Below, one piece after another: positions 24,792 to 36,911 of a DNA stretch of 64,000 nucleotides. How positions within the stretch are numbered: position 1 is the first letter of the stretch; each line of letters starts with the position of its first letter. Both the position numbers and the translations under genes were made by a program. A model generated the notes under the pieces. The model was not told the origin of the DNA. It ran no database searches and saw only the letters and a program-made list of their open reading frames with translations. Source of the DNA: Lomentospora prolificans (Eukaryota > Ascomycota > Sordariomycetes > Microascales > Microascaceae); contig JARFXM010000011.1 of NCBI GenBank assembly GCA_029532625.1, forward strand, positions 1,116,001-1,180,000. Direction: 5' to 3'.

Positions 24792-27700
24792 GGGGAACGT
24801 GTAAAAAGAAGCCTGGCGAGCCTGGTCTCGACGCGCTGGAGCCTCGAGTCAGGCCTCCAGCTTGACCCTGAACCCCGTTGGGCGGGTTGAGGAAATTTGG
24901 CGCTGCCAGCGAAACGCCTCATGCCTTGTCTTTGGCGCTGTTGGCGAACCTTTGCTAACAGCTCTTTTTGCTTAAATTATCTTGGTATCTATTTGTCCCC
25001 TTGTATGCGCACTAGTATCCTTCTTCTACTTGCGCACTATACCACAAACGAGTCGGACTACGTTGTTTTTTGTTTCTGTTCCAGGTTTCTAAACACTTCC
25101 GCCCAATCGACTGGCGGAGTTCGGCGGCTATGAGATATAGGCCCATCCTCTTCGGACTGCAATTTGTACGCGCCGGGGGAACGCAGCAAGCAGACGCACA
25201 GTCTTCCCCGCCCGTGGGCATGCAGCCAAATGCGGCTAGGAATGGAAGAAGGAGAAGAAAAAGTATGCGGCTCGCATTCGAGATGGAGGGCAGGCTACCC
25301 CAGCCAGGTTACCCCAGCCAAACTCTCCCTTCGCGTCTGGCTTGACCTTTCCGTCAATCCTGCGTTAAATCCAGGTATGCGGAGCAGCTACGGGAGGTGG
25401 GCGGCGTTGTTAGGAATGTTATGTGCGAGTAGAAAGGGTATGTGAAGTTAGTTCCGGACGCAGACGTGGGCATCTGCCGTCCTGACACAGAACCAAACAA
25501 CACACGAGAACCTCCGTCCCACTCCAAACCCCGACGACATTCCACGCGCATCCCCCCATTCGTCAAGCCTAGAGGTAGGGAGGAACGCGGAATCGAACGA
25601 CTGTGGCTGGTCCTCGGGCTCGGGGCGTGGCATCGAATAGCGCGCTGCGCCGCCGTTGAGATAAAGCCCTCCGCGTTGTTCCCGCCCATTGAGAATCGGT
25701 AAGGGGGCTGGCTCCCCAAGTGGCGGGTGGCAGTCGTCGAAAAAAAAAATGTGTGAGCAAAGAGAAAAAAGAGACAACATGTGTGGGAATGCGTGGAAAG
25801 CAGGGTGCGGGCTCACTCTTTGGCCCGTGTTTCATCTCTGTCTAGCCGACCCAGAGACTCGGAAGCGATGGCACTCAGTGGATCAGTAACAAAAGCAGAA
25901 AAAAAAAATCAGAAATCGATGAGATGCATGGTGGGATTGTTCGGCCTTTTACCCAACCGAGCCGTAGACTGCGCACGTCTGTTTCTATTTTGCGGCCCAC
26001 CCACCTACCCCCCTTCTTACCTTGGGTCTCATCTGGATTGAATTTCTGGGGTTGGTGGTGATGTGCTGTCAAGGTAGGATTGCATGTCGATTGTGAGGAG
26101 AGGGAAGAAGACGTGAAACGTCTAGTTTCTACGCCGACGTGCTCTGGCCCACATTGCATACACAGAATGTGTATGTGAGGCAACGGCGATCGAGACACCT
26201 TGGAAGGTGAAGTCGGGATGGATGTCGGTCGTGGGCGTTGAGCAGCCAGCAGACACTAACACCAACTGCCAGGACTAGCCAGCTCCGCCAGCCAAGCCCG
26301 AAGCCGTCAGTGTCAAACAAAACTTCCAAAGTGCGTCTGTCAATGTTTTTGAGGTCCGGCAAGTTTAAGCTAACTAAACCTCTAGCTACGGTTGGTGGAG
26401 AGCGCTTCAGTCGAGGCACACATGGCATGGTCTCTCCGCGTTTAACCTTAAAACTCTAACTCATCGTCTCCATCATTCGGGCCACTTTTGCCTTCCAGGA
26501 CAGAACGCCATCTCTAGACAGTGGCGAGCAAAACAAAGAAGCTTGCTAACCCCGCCATCTCAAACACACGATGCAGGCCAAGCCACATCCGGACCCAGAC
26601 TTTGCAAAGAGCCTCAACTCATTTATAACAGAACTAAAAGAGACAATGCTCTTCTCCCAACCACCCTCATCTCAACCGCAGAAGGGCACCAAGCAAAAAA
26701 GATGGTTGTGGACGGAAAACAACCACGGCATAATGTTATGCAGGGAACTACTTACGAAAGGGAAGCGCGGATGGAAGAATGTGATACACATTCGTCTCTT
26801 TCTTTTCCATCCCGGGTCTTCGCCCCAAGTTTCCCTCATCCAAGTCTTCAATTTGGGTGTTGCTGTCTAAACCACCATGCAGCCAGCTGTCCGAAACCTA
26901 AAACAATCCTCCCCCCTATCCCCGGTCGATCTGGTTCGTTCGTTCTCTTTCAATTTTTTTTTCCTCGCTGAACCCTGCAACGGCCAATATCTACACCCTC
27001 CAATGGCCCGCCCCTAGATGCTATGGCCGTGATGGTTACCACTCTTTCCCAGATATCGGGTCGAGGTTCTATTCTACTTTGTCTTGTCCCTCTTTGCCCC
27101 TGCCTCGGCATCCATTCCCATGATCCATGCTCCATATGCCATGTCCCGCTCTCTCGTTACCATCCATGTCCATGCCCATGTCCTTGGCGTAGATCGCCTT
27201 TGCTCCAAGCATCTTTGTCCAATGTAACTCGAAACATACGCCATCTCCGCATCTCACACCTCCAGCGTTGGCCTCGGTTCGGCTCCAGAACCTGAGAGAG
27301 AATCAAGCCGCTCCGGCCAACCCCACCCCACAACAAAAATTGAAAATAGCATAAGCTTAAAAGTGTGGGAAGTAATACGCGACCCAGAGAACTATCAACC
27401 CAACCTTCATCACCAAGCAGTGGAAGCGAAAAACGTGGGAAAAGTGCGGGGTCGCATTGTCTCAAACCGTCCAACTCCCGAAAGCACGGGTTGAATTCAT
27501 GGTGAACCCTTGCTTCCTGTGTAGGCATATGACAGGAGCAACGAGAGAAAGGGCGCGGCACTGGCCGTTTGAGGCTCTTCACCCAGCCATCGATGTCAAT
27601 TGTTCCACACAACAACCTAAGTCGTGCCGTCGCAGCGACGCTACTAGGGCACCACGAGGCATTGCCTAGAGTGTGCGCTTCATGCCGTCCGTTCTCTCTA

Positions 27701-29675
27701 TTGAGCGAACTCTGGGCCCTTTGCCCTTCCATCAACTAGCCCATCTTCCAAGGGTCCACCCCTCATTAATACCCTCTAGCTAACCCCTCAAGACGGCCCG
27801 CGCGCACCGACCGCTGCTTCAAGCCTTCTCTATCGCCCTTTAAATCGCTCCTAACGTAGATTGGTGTTACCAGGGTCCTCTTCTTTCGGATGCGGGCTGG
27901 CTGGCTCCCTCTCTCACCGAACTTTGACACGCTGAGGGGAAGCAGGCGGAGGCGGCGTCATTGCTTGGTGAATCCTTCCCCCAGCCATGCTCGTTTAGCT
28001 CTCTTGCCTTCACCCCATCACTTTATCCTGAATACCCCAAACCCCAAATCTTGGAGCGTCCCAACCCCACGTAACCGTTCAGGTGTGCGCCATGGTCTAA
28101 CCCATTTTTGAACTCTAGAACTTTTCTTCCCCGCATCTTGCCATCTTGCGAGAAGGGGCTGGGCGTCTCACCACCAAGTCTGCAGCGCAGAATGTGGATG
28201 ACAGACGAAGGGATGAAACACCGCTACTTGCGATGAGCTGGCTCGAAGGATACTGATAGCAGAGATTCTGCTATGGACGGCTACGCGTCTTTGCCCAAAC
28301 TAGCACATCGCTTAGGGTCTTACCTGGTGTTTGCGTAGGAAGTTCGGGATGGGGCGGTTTACTTCACACGGAGGCTGCTTCAAAAGAAGGATGGCATTTT
28401 ATCCGAACCTTTTTGATGAGGCGTGTGGATCGAATCGCATGCTATGCTGACCTGAATCAGACATCTAGTATCAGCATCTATCCGGGTTTCCTTATTTTTC
28501 CCCTTTTTTTATCTTTATTTTTATTTCTTTTTTTTTTTTTGGACCGGCAAGTGTCTGGCTTCTATCCACTTCGTCTTTGAGTTTTCCAGGATATCGATGT
28601 TCGGAAAACGAGAGCAGAGCACTGCCGTGAAGCGGTCCAAGACGCTTTGGCGGGAAAATCCCGGAAACAGGCGAGACAAGCCTTCTAACCGCTATCAACT
28701 CGACCTCTTGCTCCTCCGGGAAAGAGTTTGTTGTTCCCGTAGGGTGGGGTAACAAAGACAGACGCGCCGATGGGCGGGAAATATCTGACCTGGTTACCGC
28801 GGACTTGTCGAGCCGGGCAAATTTCAGTTGTGGGACTCGGTTTGCCAGATTGAGGATAGCTGGCTGCTCTCTGCTACCATGAGCATCGCGAGAAGCGGAT
28901 ATGCCAGGTACGCTGTGATAATGGGCTGGTCAGACCAGCCCTTATACCTGGTTGTAAAGGATTCTTTTCATCGTGGAGTGGGCGAGGCGGTAGGTCAGCG
29001 ATGGCCACCTACGAAATGGATTCGGCGGGTGCGCAATTCATTCACGGTTCCCGGTTGTCGTCCCGTGCTAGCGAGCAAGCCTGGTTCGTTCTATTCTACC
29101 TTGAAAATTCGCGATAGTCGTCTTGCTGGTCGTCTAGCGTCTGCTGGCTCTGGCCATTTGCCTCAGGTCTCTGGATGTGTGGTCACCTGTACGTTCTTCC
29201 TTTCCTTCCGGCTATCTAGATAACTAAAAGTTCCTCCTCGCGCCAAGGGAAAGAAACTCGCGAGATAGATGAAAGATTAACGTCAAAATCTTGAAAACAG
29301 CAGCTTCGTGTTCTCAAAGCCGAGAGCGTAAATACACGGAACTCATATCCAAGGCCAAACCCGATTTCATCGGTAATTAATAACGCCATCTATTGGACCA
29401 TCTTTCTACTCTCGTGTGGCGCGATCCCCTACACCGTTACCGACTAGTTCTGCCATGTTAAATCGCCTTGCCATTGCGGAACAGAAGTGGCAGGTTCCTA
29501 TGTAGAACCGCTACCAAGGTAAAGGTGCGCCCCAGCTGAGTGTATTATTTATACATGACTTCGGTTCTCCAATGCGGTGTAAGATATACTAAGAACGACG
29601 CCGTCCATCCTTAACTTGATCGATACTCGTCTACTCTGTCCTTTGCGTGGCGGTATATCAGCGAAAGCTGTTGCT

Positions 29676-29782
29676 AGACAGCCCTCGACTGGGCTGTTGT
29701 CTATGGCTTGATCTGGGCCCCTCGAGCACCAAATAGCTTCCGAAGCCTGCAGGAGATCCTAAAGAGGTGCTCGAGAGGGGCC
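29676..29782. repeat. Two adjacent inverted repeats (hairpin-forming)
   Basis: The first hairpin has arms ACAGCCC and GGGCTGT around a 6-nt loop (about 29678-29697). The second has a 15-nt left arm GGCCCCTCGAGCACC at 29716-29730 and a 17-nt right arm at 29766-29782 that is its reverse complement except for a 2-nt insertion, around a 35-nt spacer. They lie in non-coding DNA about 260 bp beyond the stop codon of pex16. A structured RNA, a cruciform or a transposon remnant are all possible. Confidence 0.8.
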
Positions 29783-30039
29783 AGGTGTTGTCATAGCCCT
29801 ACTTGAGCTCGTGGCCGTGGCTCTAACACTTTGCTCCCATTACTATCCACTGTGAGACATGGATCAGTGCTAGATGTACAGATATAAAATCCGCGTATTA
29901 TTTCGTCTCCTTCACGGGTATTTCCCATTCAACATATCCCATCCCCCCAGTACATGTAACAAGAATTAGAAAACCCAAACAAAGAAAGGTCAAGATGATA
30001 CAAAATGTCCCTCGTGGCCCAGGACACCGGACAGGCCCA

Positions 30040-31324
30040 TCAATCACTGGTACTGAAGTAATAATTCTCCCAAAGATACTCATAATCCTCCAAAATCCCC
30101 CCAATAACCCCCGGTACCCTCTTCCTAACACCCTCTACAACGCCCTTAACCACCGACTCGTAGAAGGGGCCCCTCATAGCCCACCACCCCATCGCCCACC
30201 CCCTCCTCCTCCACTCGTCCCTCTCCAGCGGCGTGGTCCTCAGGCCCTTATCGCGGAGCTGCCTAGCCGCGTACTCCACGGCGAAACCCGCCACCCAGGG
30301 TCCCCAAGCGCGTCTCCTGGCCTCGGGCGACGGAGCCTTGGAGAGCGCCAGGCAGAGCGCGTAGATGAGGGGGGACAATATGTGCAGGATCTCGGCGGCC
30401 TGGCCGGACCCGCGGAGCTGGTTGAGGAGCTTGGTAGCAGGCTTGATGTCGTCGGGCGTGAGGACCCTGGAGAGGAGGTACGACGTGATGTCCGACGCCG
30501 TGGGGAGCGACGGCAGGGACATGCCCGTCCTGGGCATTGTCCATTCCTTCTCGTGCGCCGACTTGGCTGACGAAGACGCCAAGGACGGAGGCGACGACGA
30601 AGCCCCGGTCGCGGCCGTGCTTTCCCCGTCGTCGAACAGCTCGCTGAGGGCCGACTCGTCGTCCGACGAAGTGTCCTCGGGCACGGGCTCCCGCTCGGGC
30701 AAAACAGGCGACAGAATCGGCCTTGAGCTGGTGATGCGCAGGAGAACCAGCCGGCACACGGCCTTGATGAACTCTAGCAACACGACGACCCTCCACCTTC
30801 CCTTCTCCCCGCCCCTCCTCTTTGCCGCCATCTCGATCAAGAGCTCTGTATACCGTACCATCTGGAGCAGAAGCGCGACACGCCGATACACACCGCTCCG
30901 ATTCGTCCAGTACCGCGTGTACCGCGTGTGCGGGGATGGGGGTCTCGCCCCGGGCCCGCGGGATATCGTCGACACGGCGCGCGAGAGGAGATTGTCGTGG
31001 TACAGGGACAGGAGCTGGACGCCCGAGTGGAGAGTTTCGGAAGCGATTTCCGCATCGCGGAAGCGGCCTGTTTTCCCCCCCAAAAAGAGTAAGTGTCAGG
31101 CCACGGAAATTGCTGCGCCCGGGAGGGGAGTAAGGAAAGAAAGAAAGAAAGAAAGAAAAAAAAAATTACTTACCGGGAATAATGTAGGTCAGCGACCGCA
31201 ACGCAGACTCAATCTGCGACACCTGCCCCGAGTTCTTGGTGATGAAATCTTCGTACATGTGAACCAACTTGGGCGGCGATAGCACGGTCCTGGCACCGCC
31301 AGGCCGGCGGGATTGCGCAGACAT
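30040..31324 (-). CDS. pex16: Peroxisomal membrane biogenesis protein Pex16
   Basis: Two exons on the minus strand, 31324-31174 and 31067-30040, with a 106-nt phase-1 intron (GTAAGT donor, CAG acceptor), giving 392 residues. The ATG opening MSAQSRRPGG is the only in-frame start close to the conserved N-terminus. Peroxin-16 family features run throughout: the N-terminal helix (YEDFITKNSGQVSQIESALR), the join IIPGRFRDAEIASE, then LLSLYHDNLLSR, RYWTNRSGVYRR, and LLQMVRYTELLIEMAAKRRG followed by LEFIKAVCRLVLLR. An acidic Ser-rich insert comes next, and the C-terminal part holds ILHILSPLIYALCLA and a conserved end (GILEDYEYLWENYYFSTSD). Pex16 acts at the ER and peroxisome membrane in membrane-protein delivery and peroxisome formation, and in filamentous fungi it is also tied to Woronin-body biogenesis. 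Length is near the fungal norm. The intron contains a GAAA simple repeat (31134-31165). Confidence 0.95.
31134..31165. repeat. GAAA microsatellite inside the pex16 intron
   Basis: About six GAAA units followed by an A run on the + strand. In the pex16 transcript this is a pyrimidine stretch just after the 5' splice site. Confidence 0.9.
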
Positions 31325-32278
31325 ATCGCGGGAAACGGGTATGGCGACCGAGAGCAATTGGCGCGGTAGAGGCTTTTTTACTTTTTCTTTTTAATCCTAC
31401 GACCGCTCTTTCACCGTTGGCCCATTCTTTTTTCTTTCCACCGATGGTTGGGAAGATGGGGAGGAGAGAGATTGTGGAGTGAAGTCGGGGATGGGGGACG
31501 AGCTGATGTCACCACGCTTGCTCTTCTCTGGTTTGATGAGCCGAGGCTGGCGAAGCTGTGCAGGAGGTGATGGACCGTGGATTAGTTTGCATTACGTACT
31601 GTGTGTTTCCTTCTTACATACATCTTGCCCCAGGCCACTTCATAATATTCGCTCAAGCCGTCGACTCGCATGCTTTTTGGAGTCAATCATTAGCCCCGTT
31701 AGATAAATATTGCTTGAAATGACAAGCCACCCAAGAATAGCAATCGAGGTTTAGACAAACTGGAATCGACAGCTTCGAGGCTCTGGGTGTCACCACGAGA
31801 GACGAATCGAGTCTGGAACTGCCCTGCGCCTATTTTCTAAATGATTTCAAGGCCAGGGTAAGGGTAGACCTGAAGCAGGCGAATTGTTATTGTTTGCATA
31901 TCACTGAAGCCATCAAAACCACGTCACCTCACATTGCCAAAAAGTACTATGAAGTATGTTCCCCAACCCCCATTATCCGTAAAATTTCGTAGTCGCGTGT
32001 ATCTGTACAAAAATGAAGAATAGTAAATGCTACATGTACAAAGCCTCCCTCCCCCTGACATTTCGCCTTTCCCATTCAAATCCTAGCAGAGACCGCTTTG
32101 AAAATCACTCCTACACATGTGTTGCCTCGGGGTATTCTCTAAGAAGCCAAGCATACCGTTCCCGTTTCGACAAAATCAAAAGGCCAAGCCCAACAGGAAG
32201 AAAAAGAACAGTGTTGATAAATATATCGAGAGAGGTGGGAGAACCACTACCACCCATGACAAAAAGGGGGCTTTCTCC
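31325..32278. other. Promoter region of pex16 and 3' flank of the Zn2Cys6 gene
   Basis: Non-coding spacer of 954 nt between two genes in the same orientation. No additional frame is supported. Confidence 0.6.
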
Positions 32279-35200
32279 TCAAATCAGGGCAAACCCGGCG
32301 TCTGAGAGCTCGCGCCCCGTCGGCAAGAGAGGTCTTCCCTGCAACGGGAACGGCCAGAACAGTGGATTGTCCGCAATCTGCGAGATTTCATCTGATCCTG
32401 TCTGCTGCGCTGTCATCACGACCTTGCCGCCGACACTCGAGCCTCCACCGCCCCAACCGCACATAAAATCTTCAAGCTGAACGTTGGGTGCAAAGAAGTT
32501 GAGGCTATTACTGCGCGGCTGAAGGAGCCGGTCGAAGTCTTCCGTCACCTCCGTCTTTTCGTGACCCATGTCAACATCAAGATTCCATTTCTTGGCTAGA
32601 TAGCAAAGGATGTTGAGGGCTTGCTGGGCAAAATGGTGACACGGAGCCATTTCCGTGAGGTCAGAGATGCCTTGGCTTATGGATTGCAACACGCGAGGAT
32701 CTGATCTGGATGATGGTGCAGCCACTCCGACCCCGCCAGTGTCGGGGCTGCCATGAGCCTCAAGGTGCGGTTGAGGCGCCCCCGAGGCTGGAGTGGGAGA
32801 TGTGGACGGCGGGGACGTAGCGATAGCCATGTGCATGATAGCCGAGGTAAGGACGAAATACGGAACGAAAGAAGGGGTTCGACGTAGCGTGTATAGCTGA
32901 GAGTACGACCGTAACAACCCCTGAATGGCATCCGCCGCCTGCGAGCAAACGTCGCGGGGAAGAACCTTGGAGCCGAGGATCCTCAGTTTTATAAGCGGAC
33001 GAAAAAGCAATAATATGGCAAAGTGATAATACATGCTAGTAGCGAATCGAGTTAGCCAGTTTGTTGCATCTAGTCTCCAAAGTAAGGAGACCTTAACCAA
33101 TATCCAGGCATTCGCCACCAAAAGGAGGGGGGTGGGGGGAACTTACTGCGCAAAGAGGACCGCTGGTGTGAAGTTATGCCCCAGGCGAAGCACCTCTGGG
33201 ATCCGGTCATACCAATCGAGGTACTGAGTATAGATCCCCAGCAAGTCGCGACTCGTCAACGGGCGGCCCGGAGAGTGGAGGATGTACAGAGACTGATGGA
33301 CGAGCTCGCTCAATTCGCAGAAGCACTTGTACACCGAGCGAACGTTCGACGGCTGTTCGCAGGAACGTTGCAAAGGGACGCCTGAAACCGGTGCTCGCGT
33401 GTGTCAGTATGCAATAATCCTTGATCCTGCACCCGCCCGCGCAATCATGTAAGAATACGGACGAAGAACCGCGTACATACCGTCATCTGTGTATGGAATC
33501 CACAGCGAGGCCTCGATGTCGTCGATTATGGCTGGTTTGGGCGGTAGATGCGGGACACAGGAGCACTGCGGCAAGGAACCTGTGGCAAGAGACCAGGCAC
33601 TGCGTCGCTGTGTTAGAACTGGTATCCTTGAAGTAATGTCTGTGCCGACTTAAGGCAGGCAGACTAGAAGAAGGGAAGAAGGGGGTGGGTGGGACTATCA
33701 AGATGGAACCATCACTCACTGATCCAATGCGAAGGCACCCCAGAATGTGGCGGCCTTTACGGCAACCTCATCGTCGTCGCCTGTCCCGTCCATCATGTGT
33801 AGACCCATCTCGATCGCGATGCGTATGCTCTGGCCCGCGTAATACCAGCTCTCCGAATCACGCCCACAGCTCGCTTCTCGTATAGACATGATCCCGAGCG
33901 CTTGTATTGTGGTGAGAGTGCGATGATCAGTCTCGAGGTGGAAAAGGCGCAACGACTCTTTGAAAAAGTGGTCGCCTGACGTGGTCGGGTCCGAAGGGTT
34001 AGCGCGCGTGTTGGGCTGGGTGGAAAAGCGACAGCCGAGGGCAAGGAGGGCGTTTACAAGGATCGGGGAACAGAATCGCCGCGTGCCGTCCTTGAAGTCC
34101 TTGAGGAAGTGTTCCTTGCTGAGTGAGGCAAACGTGGGATATTCCCAACAGAAGTAGAGGGCTAGGAGATGTTGAACGAGGTTAACGTCGGCAGTGATGG
34201 TGGTCCACTCAACGGCGGGAATCTTCATCTCGGGCACATCTAGCGGTGACAGCACTTGATCTAGCCAGCGATATCTTTGGCCGTACTCGGGCGAACCAGG
34301 TTCGTGGTGCATGCCTTCAACCCAGGAACCGACGCGAGAAGACGGCTGGCTCACATCTGGAGTCCAGTTCATAAGACCCGCGTGGGATTCGCTGGTAGTT
34401 GAAACTCCACTCTGAGAATGCGTCGAAAAGTTCCATGGGCTGTTCTGGTTCTGGTCTATCTCTGATGCCCTCAGGCCAGGCAAGTGCGCTGAAGCGGATA
34501 GGGGCGGATGTGTTGGCCCAGTCTGTACCTGTCGAGTGATGGGGCTATGTCCGGCGTTCGTTCCAAGGCTCAGCGCAGACATGGAGGTTGGACCCGAGCT
34601 GGAGAAGCCGAGGGATGACGTTCCAGCAAGTCGACCGGAAGATACGGACTCCAAAGGGCGCGCAAAGGAAGGGACGGCCCCGCCACCCGAGGGCAGGGTC
34701 CCGCCTAGCCAATCCGACACGGCTTCTATGCTCTGACCTCCCCGCAGGCGGTTGAGGACTTCTTGCCATAGCTCAGGGCGGAGAAGCGCGCTGATAACCT
34801 GGTCGCTGGACCTTTGGCGCGATCGCAGCTGCTCGATCTCGGCTCGTAAGTTCTCCTTAGACTGACGAACAGGGATCTCGTATTTACACTCGACAATCTT
34901 CTGGGTCTTGCATCTTGCGCATGGTTTTTGACCGTCACACTACAAGGCCGCCGCACCACCATGAGACAGAGAGTCAGTCCGGGATCCTAGCTTGCTCATT
35001 AAGGGGATACCAAGTAGTCGGGTCATTGCGAAGAAGGCGGGGAAATGGATGGTACCTAGGAGCATTCATACCTTCGCGCGCTTCTTGCGGCATTCAGTAC
35101 ACGCATTAGGTGTCACCACACCATGCCCCCTTCGGCGCTTGGAGAGCTGTCGGTTTGGGTCTATCGGTGGGGCTGGACCACCAACTGAGATAGACCCCGT

Positions 35201-35377
35201 TCCTGCCGCTCCTGCGACCGTGGATGATGAGGAAGGAGATGGCGCGCTCGGGGGCTGATATGGACCGTGAGCATCGGAGACGGCCGATGAGGGCCTTGAC
35301 TGTGAATCCCCCCGAGGGCCGGAGCCAGTCGCAGTTGGGGTTTTAGCCGCAGATCGAGAAGACGTTGAGTCCTCCAT
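32279..35377 (-). CDS. Zn2Cys6 transcription factor with fungal-specific regulator domain
   Basis: Five exons on the minus strand: 35377-35072, 34939-33720, 33599-33481, 33381-33147 and 33035-32279. Introns are 132, 120, 99 and 111 nt; all junctions restore the frame, giving 878 residues. A Ser/Pro-rich N-terminus precedes a complete binuclear zinc cluster, with cysteines at 93, 96, 103, 109, 112 and 120 (spacing 2-6-5-2-7). Intron 1 falls exactly before Cys103. A linker/coiled-coil segment follows (SKENLRAEIEQLRSRQ). The fungal regulator (middle homology) domain is clear: PILVNALLALGCRF, SIREASCGRDSESWYYAGQ, IAIEMGLHM, TFWGAFALDHAWSLATG, IEASLWIPYTDDG and HMYYHFAILLLFRPLI. The family works as nuclear dimers binding CGG triplets. 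Proteins with this domain layout are often auto-named NirA-like, but I see nothing that proves a nitrogen role. Regulated pathway unknown; no target cluster lies beside it. Confidence 0.93.
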
Positions 35378-36378
35378 TGCGTATCGCGAACTGACGCGGA
35401 CGGGCTACAAGTCTCGGTAGATGGCAGCAAGGCCCTGGAGTTCGGATTTTACGACTTTAGCGCCAATAGAGGAGGACGTGGCTGGGAGCGGAAGTTGGGA
35501 CGTTGACGAAGTAGCAAATCGTGGTATGGGACATGCTTGAAAGCTGGCGCGGTCTTGTGACGGACAATACCAAGGGGGTCGGAGGGTCGAAAGCTTTGTG
35601 TAGCCCTTTTATTCGCAGGAAGCCAAGCCTCTATATGTTGAGAAGGGGGCGCCGAGAAGCAAAACGTGGTGCTGAAAACTCGCCGGAGGGACGCGATGCA
35701 GATTTTGTGTCGAGCTCTTGGCCGTCGCAAACTCGATGTGAATGCAATCTCCCAAAGCGTCCGGGGGGGAGGGTCTAACAAACGGTAAGACGAGATAGCA
35801 AAAGTACGGCCACGTCTGGAAGGATACAGTAACTCATGAAGCCTAGAAGGAGGGTGGAATGGCAGTGGGTTGATCGCAAGGTCATCCAAGAGGAAAGTAA
35901 GAATAGAGAAGGATAGGGGGAAAAAGATTTAAGACATGGTTAGCTGGGAGAGGCGATGAGTCCGTAGGTCAATTGAGGCGTCTGCGATGGGTAAACCAGC
36001 GCGATTACCGCGAGAAGAGACTTGGGAGGTAGGTAGCAGTAGGGATTGATAAGATTTGATCTTAAGCAGGATGATCTTGTTGACGGGTTGAAGCTCCTCT
36101 TTTGCGGAAGGAGGTCGGAGTCGGATAGCTGGCGGCTTGACGTACGAAGTCGTACTCGGGGAGGTTCCTTGCCCAGTCTCGCGGAAAGCTTCGGTTCGGT
36201 GGTCCTCGTGCTATTATTCTTGGTTTGGAGCAGCACCAGCCGCTATTCGAGCTAGGGCATGCAGGAATTCGTGCACCGTTTCTTGGGGCTTTCTTTGGCC
36301 CCGCCCTTGCTAGAGCTAGGGGTGTGGGGAAGGGGTGAAGCGGCAAGAGGACAGGAAAGAAAAGAGAGCTGGACAGAG

Positions 36379-36484
36379 AAAAAAAAAAAAGGAAAATAAA
36401 GGAAAATAAAGAAAACAAAGAATAAAAAATAAGAATAAAAAAGAAAGAAAATAAAGAAAATAAAATAAAACGAAAAGAATAAAA
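36379..36484. repeat. A-rich low-complexity tract
   Basis: About 105 nt made almost wholly of AAAATAAAG/AAAGAAAATAA-type units on the + strand. Simple sequence in the Zn2Cys6 gene's far upstream region. Confidence 0.8.
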
Positions 36485-36890
36485 TCAACCCGGACCCGGT
36501 GTTTGGTGGTTACCAGTTTGACAACAGGACGGAATCCCCGCCCTCATTCAAAGTATTCCGACGCCAGTGACTATGCTCATGCAGTGGAAACTAGAAGGTG
36601 GTAACAGAGCTCAACGCCCTCTTCGTTAACGCAGCCAGCGGCCGGTGGGGAGCCCGGTTGGAAGCTCCGAGCAGGTACTAGCGGGGAGCATTACCGTTAC
36701 TGCAAGAGCGGCATGTGCTAGCAGCGAGAAAAGCAAACATAGCTGGCAAGCAACCAAAACGGCCAAGTTCCTAACGTCGATCAGCTAGGCGGTTTTTGGA
36801 TGTCCTGGTGGAGGCAGATGAAGACCAGTCGAGACTGAGCAAGCACAGCAAGGAATGGAGCAATGAGTAGGAAGAACGACCAATTGAAGC

Positions 36891-36911
36891 GCCAGCATCA
36901 TTGATGCTGGC
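36891..36911. repeat. Perfect inverted repeat, 10-bp arms
   Basis: Arms GCCAGCATCA and TGATGCTGGC flank a single central T, giving a near-perfect palindrome. A further GCTGGC follows at 36920-36925. Non-coding context. Confidence 0.85.

Larger units (their letters stand above)
12688..30039. other. Gene-poor region of about 17 kb
   Basis: After the pyrimidine-rich (minus-strand) leader of the C2H2 gene up to about 13.4 kb, I find no frame that reads as a protein domain and no splice-consistent chain of exons on either strand. Base composition is ordinary, with no AT-rich islands of the kind RIP leaves in dead transposons. Short repeats occur: GTACTT/AAGTAC motifs, a direct repeat at 18812-18841, a tandem 17-mer at 24758-24791 and an inverted repeat at 29676-29782. 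I cannot exclude non-coding RNA genes or very small proteins. Confidence 0.5.

Noticed and set aside
28828..29223. A 131-codon plus-strand frame
   Set aside because: It opens at a TTG; the first ATG is internal, and the sequence resembles no family.
30365..31282. A 305-codon plus-strand open frame opposite pex16
   Set aside because: It is the antisense shadow of the GC-rich pex16 coding exons; the minus strand carries the recognisable Pex16 sequence.
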